Positions 59,672 to 64,000 of a DNA stretch of 64,000 bases are shown here, one piece after another (the first letter of the stretch is position 1; the number at the start of each line of letters is the position of its first letter). The notes under the pieces are model-generated. The model was not told the origin of the DNA, searched no databases, and worked only from the letters and a program-made list of their open reading frames with translations. The stretch covers positions 349,001 to 413,000 of the forward strand of contig JANUWF010001110.1 in assembly GCA_026120185.1 (NCBI GenBank), read 5' to 3'. A program made the position numbers and the translations under genes. This stretch comes from Voacanga thouarsii. Lineage: Eukaryota > Streptophyta > Magnoliopsida > Gentianales > Apocynaceae.

Positions 59672-61342
59672 ATGGCTACATTAATTTCTCAAAATATTAG
59701 ACCAAAGGACCAGGTGGATAGGAGTAAAAGGAAGGCCAACGATGACCCTTCTATTTTTGAGGGGGAAGAAAAGGGTGAGGATAGACTATTAACTGAGGCA
59801 GATGCAGTTAGTAAAGGAAAAAGAAAGAAAGAGTGCAGGGAAGAGAAGCAGATATTGGAAATTGAGCAGGAGAGGGAAATGAAGAAGCTAGAGAATTTCT
59901 TGTTTGGTTCTCTGTACTCTCCTGTTGAATTTGGTAAAGATGAAGAGGATGAAGAAAAGAGGAGTGAAGTCAATAAAAGTTCTGCTATGTTTTTTGTGGA
60001 TCGGAGTGCAAATAGTGCTTTGTCTGTCTATGAAGATGACACGGCCTTCACTGATGAGATTAGTGAGGATGAGGAAACTAAGGAAAGGAAACCTGCATGG
60101 ATAGATGAAGAGGAGGAGAAAATGAGTATAAACATAGCTAAGGTGAACAGATTGAGGAAACTTAGGAAAGAAGAGAGTGAAAGTGTAATATCTGGTTCTG
60201 TGTATGTGTCAAGGTTGAGGGCTCAGCATATTAAGTTAAATCCAGGTACTGAATGGGCAGAACTTGATTCGCAGGAAAAGAATTATAGCTCTGATGAAGA
60301 AGATTTAGGTGAAGGTGTTGATGATATCCTTAGAACAAATGAAGATCTTATTGTGAAGGGTGGCACCAAACTGTTACCTGGACTTCTTGAATACTCAAGG
60401 TTGATTGATGCCAATACAGAAGAACCTTCAAATGGTCCAATAAATTCAGTTCAGTTCCATAGGAATGCCCAGTTACTCCTTGCTGGTGGACTGGATAGAC
60501 GGCTGAGATTCTTCCAAATTGACGGTAGAAGGAACACCAAGATTCAGAGCATCTTTCTTGATGATTGTCCTATTCGAAAGGCTGCTTTTGTTCCTGATGG
60601 TTCTCAGGTTATTGTTGCTGGAAGGAGGAAGTTCTTTTATAGCTTTGACTTGGTAAAAGCAAAGGTTGATAGAATAGGTCCATTGACTGGTAGAGAGGAG
60701 AAGAGCTTAGAAGTATTTGAGGTTTCTCCTGATTCTAAAACAATTGCTTTTCTTGGCAATGAGGGTTATATTTTGTTAGTTTCATCCAAAACAAAGGAAT
60801 TAATTGGGACACTGAAAATGAATGGAACTGTTCGTTCAGTCGCTTTTACCCCAGATGGGAATCAACTGTTGAGCTCAGGTGGGGACGGACAGATTTACAA
60901 TTGGGACTTGAGAACAATGGCTTGCTTTCATAAAGGTGTTGATGAAGGTTGCATCAATGGTACATCTCTTTGCACTTCTCCTAGTGGGAATCTGTTTGCT
61001 GCTGGTTCAGATTCTGGGATTGTTAACATTTACAATAGGGAAGACTTCTTGGGGGGAAAGAGAAAACCTTTGAAAACAGTTGAGAACCTGACAACAAAAG
61101 TGGATTTCATGAAATTTAATCATGATGCTCAAATTTTAGCCATCTGTTCAAGCATGAAAAAGAACAGCTTAAAATTGGTCCATACTCCGTCATATACTGT
61201 TTTCTCAAACTGGCCTCCGTCAAATAGAACATTACACTATCCCCATTGCCTGGACTTTAGTCCTCATGGAGGTTTTATGGCAATGGGAAATGCCAATGGA
61301 AAAGTGTTGTTATACAAATTGCATCATTACAATCATGCCTAG
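59672..61342 (+). CDS. UTP18: U3 snoRNA-associated protein 18 (UTP18), WD-repeat
   Basis: UTP18 is a component of the small-subunit processome in the nucleolus, acting with U3 snoRNA in early pre-18S rRNA cleavage. The intronless 556-codon frame starts at MATLISQNIRP. An in-frame ATG 48 bases earlier is rejected because it lies before an intron acceptor. Residues 1 to about 210 are highly charged with Lys/Glu blocks and include KLENFLFGSLYSP and a VSRLRAQHIKLNPGTEWAEL segment typical of the family. The rest is a WD40 propeller with recognisable blades: INSVQFHRNAQLLLAGGLDR, FEVSPDSKTIAFLGNEGYIL, VRSVAFTPDGNQLLSSGGDG with IYNWDLR, and a closing LDFSPHGGFMAMGNANGKVL. No disruption is seen, and it should be functional. 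It converges on PLGG1. Confidence 0.95.
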   Translation: MATLISQNIRPKDQVDRSKRKANDDPSIFEGEEKGEDRLLTEADAVSKGKRKKECREEKQILEIEQEREMKKLENFLFGSLYSPVEFGKDEEDEEKRSEVNKSSAMFFVDRSANSALSVYEDDTAFTDEISEDEETKERKPAWIDEEEEKMSINIAKVNRLRKLRKEESESVISGSVYVSRLRAQHIKLNPGTEWAELDSQEKNYSSDEEDLGEGVDDILRTNEDLIVKGGTKLLPGLLEYSRLIDANTEEPSNGPINSVQFHRNAQLLLAGGLDRRLRFFQIDGRRNTKIQSIFLDDCPIRKAAFVPDGSQVIVAGRRKFFYSFDLVKAKVDRIGPLTGREEKSLEVFEVSPDSKTIAFLGNEGYILLVSSKTKELIGTLKMNGTVRSVAFTPDGNQLLSSGGDGQIYNWDLRTMACFHKGVDEGCINGTSLCTSPSGNLFAAGSDSGIVNIYNREDFLGGKRKPLKTVENLTTKVDFMKFNHDAQILAICSSMKKNSLKLVHTPSYTVFSNWPPSNRTLHYPHCLDFSPHGGFMAMGNANGKVLLYKLHHYNHA

Positions 61343-62543
61343 TAATATTGACACTGATTAATAGGGTCTGCTTGCTATTATTCCAGATTACGGGAGAGAC
61401 TTCTTGGAAATGGAAGTAGTATGCTCTAGATTTTGCAATTGGATGTTACGGTGCTGAGATCACACATTCCTTGGATCAGGTTGCAGATGAGAAATGTCTG
61501 CAGTAGTTTTCTTATTATCCTTGCATTGTACTGAATGATGCTTTTAGCAAAGCCAAAAAAGAGAATAAGGCTGGGTAGATGAGGATTCGGTAGTGGAATC
61601 AGATCACCGGTGAATTTTGTAGTGTTGGTCCTATTAGAATCCATCATCCTTCTAATTTTACCTTATTTAAATACAGTGACGATTGGCTTTTATGGTATGA
61701 TTTGTACTTGTTCTCGGCGTTGCCAATGCAGGATTGATTGTTTCTTTGCCAAGTTGTGCTGGAAACCCCTGCTGTGCTATTATTTGAGTCCCCCCAACCC
61801 ATGCCCCTTTTTATTTTTCTTTCCCGTTGATCCTGCTTTGCAGTTAACATTTCATCACAAAATTAATTGTTGGAGGGTTGTCTGTGTCGTTCTTGTGCCT
61901 TGTTGTGACAGTCCTAACTCCTATGCTATAATCTTTCCATGGTTCATAAGCTTCAGAAACAGAGGGTCTAGGTCCAGCTGTTCTGAATTTACTTATTTCT
62001 TGATAAATGTCGCTCATCACATTGCGCTTGGGTTATTTGCCAACAGATTATTGGATCAGCTATTGGCAGTCTTTCTTTGGTCAATTTGGCTGTACTTCAT
62101 TCGCGGCAACCTTTTGAGTCCTGAGTTTCCAATGAAGAGCTAAGTTCTTTTCATCTTAGCCAGAAAAACTTCCCATTTCCAATTTTCCTACTTAGTTGGA
62201 TGTTTCAACCTTAATAACATGTTAAAGTGATGATAAAATATTTGGAACGAAAAAAAACGTAAGTTTACTACGAATGCATAGGCCTGCTGTAATTTATCAG
62301 CTCACATACATTTGCACACAGCAAGGTTTAGGCTTGCAGACCCTGTGGACATCTCAGTTGATGGATATGTTCGCTTTGCATAAAAACAGAATGAATGTAA
62401 ACTTTCTCCAGCCATAGCCCTATACACAGATTGAGTTTCAGAGAGGTTTTCGCACATGGTGAATGAACATCTGGTTGAATTTAGTCCTGGTGGAAACTTG
62501 AGCTTTGTTCGTAGATATGAGACTCTTTTGTCTCACTGAACGT
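61343..62543. other. Convergent 3' region between UTP18 and PLGG1
   Basis: UTP18 ends at 61,342 and PLGG1 at 62,544, tail to tail. The interval should contain both 3'UTRs. An open stretch at 61,610-62,143 has no recognisable motifs and is not called. Confidence 0.6.
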
Positions 62544-63457
62544 TCATCCAATTACCCCTAGCAAGCTTTGTCGGACTATTGCTAATGAGCAAATCAGGGA
62601 ACCAAAAATACCAGTAAGACCATACGCAATGGCACAAAATGGAAGAGCCTCAGGTTCCTTTGCTGACAATGCTGCCGTTCCCAGTCCATGTGCACTGCTC
62701 ACAGAATTCAGAAAAAGAAAATGAAAATGTCAAGAAATAGTTCCAGTGCTTTACACGAGCAAAAATTACTCGATGAACAGAAGATTTTACTTCAATCAGA
62801 TCTAACTAGCACATCAACTTCTCAAATCTAGATTTGTATGGTTCTTCTTTTGTACAGAACGATATCTAAATTAATGCCCATCTAAGCCAAGTAAACTTGT
62901 TCCAATTTGTGCATTCCTAAAAACAACCATAAACTAAAATGCAAGTTACTGTTCTGGGATTCATCTGTAAAAAAGTTGTTTGTACCTAGAAGCAGTTGCA
63001 ATTCCTCGAGCAATAGGATCTTTGAAGCCAAATTTATCAAGCGTAGCCTGAACAAAATTTGCTCCAATAAGACCAGTCAGGACGACAGCAGCGGCTGTGA
63101 GAGATGAATTAGCACCTGAAATCAAGAAAATTAAAGGAAAAAAAAAAAGCTTGTCATGTTCCACCACTGAGACTTTATGAGTTTATGAATCCAACATTCA
63201 ATTTGGCTTAAAAAAGAATATAGTCATCACAGAAAATAACAACTTTTTTATGTCCCCACATTATAATGCAATTTCCAACCTTCAAAGAAAGTTACTATGC
63301 TGAGAGCTAAAGCCACCGTTATGCATCTGGGAAGTATTGATACGGTCAAACTCTGTTCTAACCCTAGTAATCGTCCTAGGAGAGCCGTGGAGTAAAGAGA
63401 AAACAAAGTTGCAATAATGACCGAGGAGAAAATCTCAGCTGCATGCCTCTTAACAAG
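62544..63457 (-). CDS. PLGG1: Plastidal glycolate/glycerate translocator, C-terminal exons (partial)
   Basis: PLGG1 is the chloroplast inner-envelope LrgB-type carrier that exchanges photorespiratory glycolate and glycerate. Three exons are visible, read leftwards: 63,457-63,280, 63,115-62,986 and 62,694-62,544 (stop TGA). All junctions are GT/AG, with phases that join cleanly. The first gives VKRHAAEIFSSVIIATLFSL and LPRCITVALALSIVTFFEG. The second gives ANSSLTAAAVVLTGLIGANF and DPIARGIATAS. The last gives SAHGLGTAALSAKEPEALPF and YGLTGIFGSLICSL, ending in QSLLGVIG. These are the LrgB C-terminal transmembrane segments and the conserved SAHGLGTAA loop. The exons with the transit peptide and LrgA part lie beyond the right edge. 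Confidence 0.92.
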
Positions 63458-64000
63458 CTGAAAAGGTCAAGCAATACATATGTTAGACTGCATCCAAACT
63501 AAATCACAATATGAAAGCATACATTTATACCATCTGTAGTAGGAAACAAAAATAAAAACTCCGAGATGAAAAATCTAGTTAGACTAATAAAAGGGAACAA
63601 CGAAGATGAAAAATGGATTGTCTACACGTAATTTTTGCATGTCTTTCAAAACTAATACTGTTCTTCCACTAGATATGCTTGAATTCTTTTCATATGCAAT
63701 TCATTCCCACAACTGCAGTCATTTTTCCAGGGTATTGAAATTTGCTATCCCCTTGGTTCCAATTAGATCTGTGTTTTTTTAAAATTATTATTTTTTTATT
63801 TTTATGGTCTGTGTTTGTCTTTTTTCCAATATATTATATGCCTATATTGCCTAACTTAGGAAGTCAAAACTTATGATATACAAAAGAAAGAAAAGTCATT
63901 CTTTACTTCCATTTTCCTTCTCTCATTAATAAGAAATATTTCTTCTTTTCTGATGTTTTGATAACTCTTAGTCCTCAACTGCTATATGCCTTTGAGAATG
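63458..64000 (-). other. PLGG1 intron (continues past the edge)
   Basis: Upstream of the exon acceptor at 63,458 no further PLGG1 exon is recognised up to the window end. The sequence is AT-rich and has T-runs near 63,775-63,800. Confidence 0.6.

Noticed and set aside
61610..62143. 177-codon open frame downstream of UTP18
   Set aside because: Hydrophobic and without recognisable domain; it lies in the convergent 3'UTR interval.
1..64000. Bacterial-type systems, CRISPR arrays, rRNA or tRNA genes
   Set aside because: Nothing of the kind was seen. tRNA-like matches are only the short primer-binding sites of retrotransposons.

Overview
The window is nuclear DNA from a flowering plant, most likely a eudicot. 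It is AT-rich, its genes carry GT-AG introns, and it encodes two chloroplast proteins with plant-type features. Four cellular genes are supported: phosphoribulokinase (PRK, + strand, five exons), a short BASIC PENTACYSTEINE/GAGA-binding factor (- strand), UTP18 (+ strand, intronless coding region) and the 3' part of the plastid glycolate/glycerate translocator PLGG1 (- strand, running off the right edge). PRK (Calvin cycle) and PLGG1 (photorespiration) are also near neighbours in Arabidopsis. The right half of the window therefore looks like an old microsyntenic block stretched by transposons.

Positions 1-22,986 form a stack of nested LTR retrotransposons whose insertion order can be read from target-site duplications (TSDs). 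The oldest is a minus-strand Ty1/copia element, D. Element A (+, copia, TSD agaag/ggaag) entered D's gag/protease junction. Element C, of D's family, entered D's protease; only C's tail and 3' LTR are visible. A was then hit by a solo LTR of its own family (TSD ctcaa) inside a roughly 200-bp-arm inverted repeat, and by element B (TSD aatat/aatct) inside its reverse transcriptase. B belongs to the C/D family and lacks most of pol. A hAT-type MITE sits exactly at the right A/D junction.

Positions 22,987-30,200 hold a Mutator-like element carrying a piece of a GATA transcription-factor gene (a Pack-MULE), a 2.66-kb solo LTR (TSD gaact) and a hAT-like MITE. PRK follows at 30.9-34.0 kb, converging on the BPC-type gene at 34.8-37.3 kb, which has an inferred 5'UTR intron containing a MITE.

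Positions 37,300-46,560 are gene-poor: two tandem duplications (200 bp and 484 bp), a decayed hAT transposase, microsatellites and a possible broken gene. Positions 46,560-52,307 are a solo LTR (TSD atttt) split by a second solo LTR (TSD tcttc). The outer LTR carries about 50 decamers in almost perfect 10-bp register. Positions 52,908-58,503 are a complete minus-strand copia element, E (TSD aaaat), with near-identical 352-bp LTRs but frameshifted genes. UTP18 and PLGG1 close the window, tail to tail.

All calls come from reading the sequence. Family assignments rest on recognised motifs, not on database searches.
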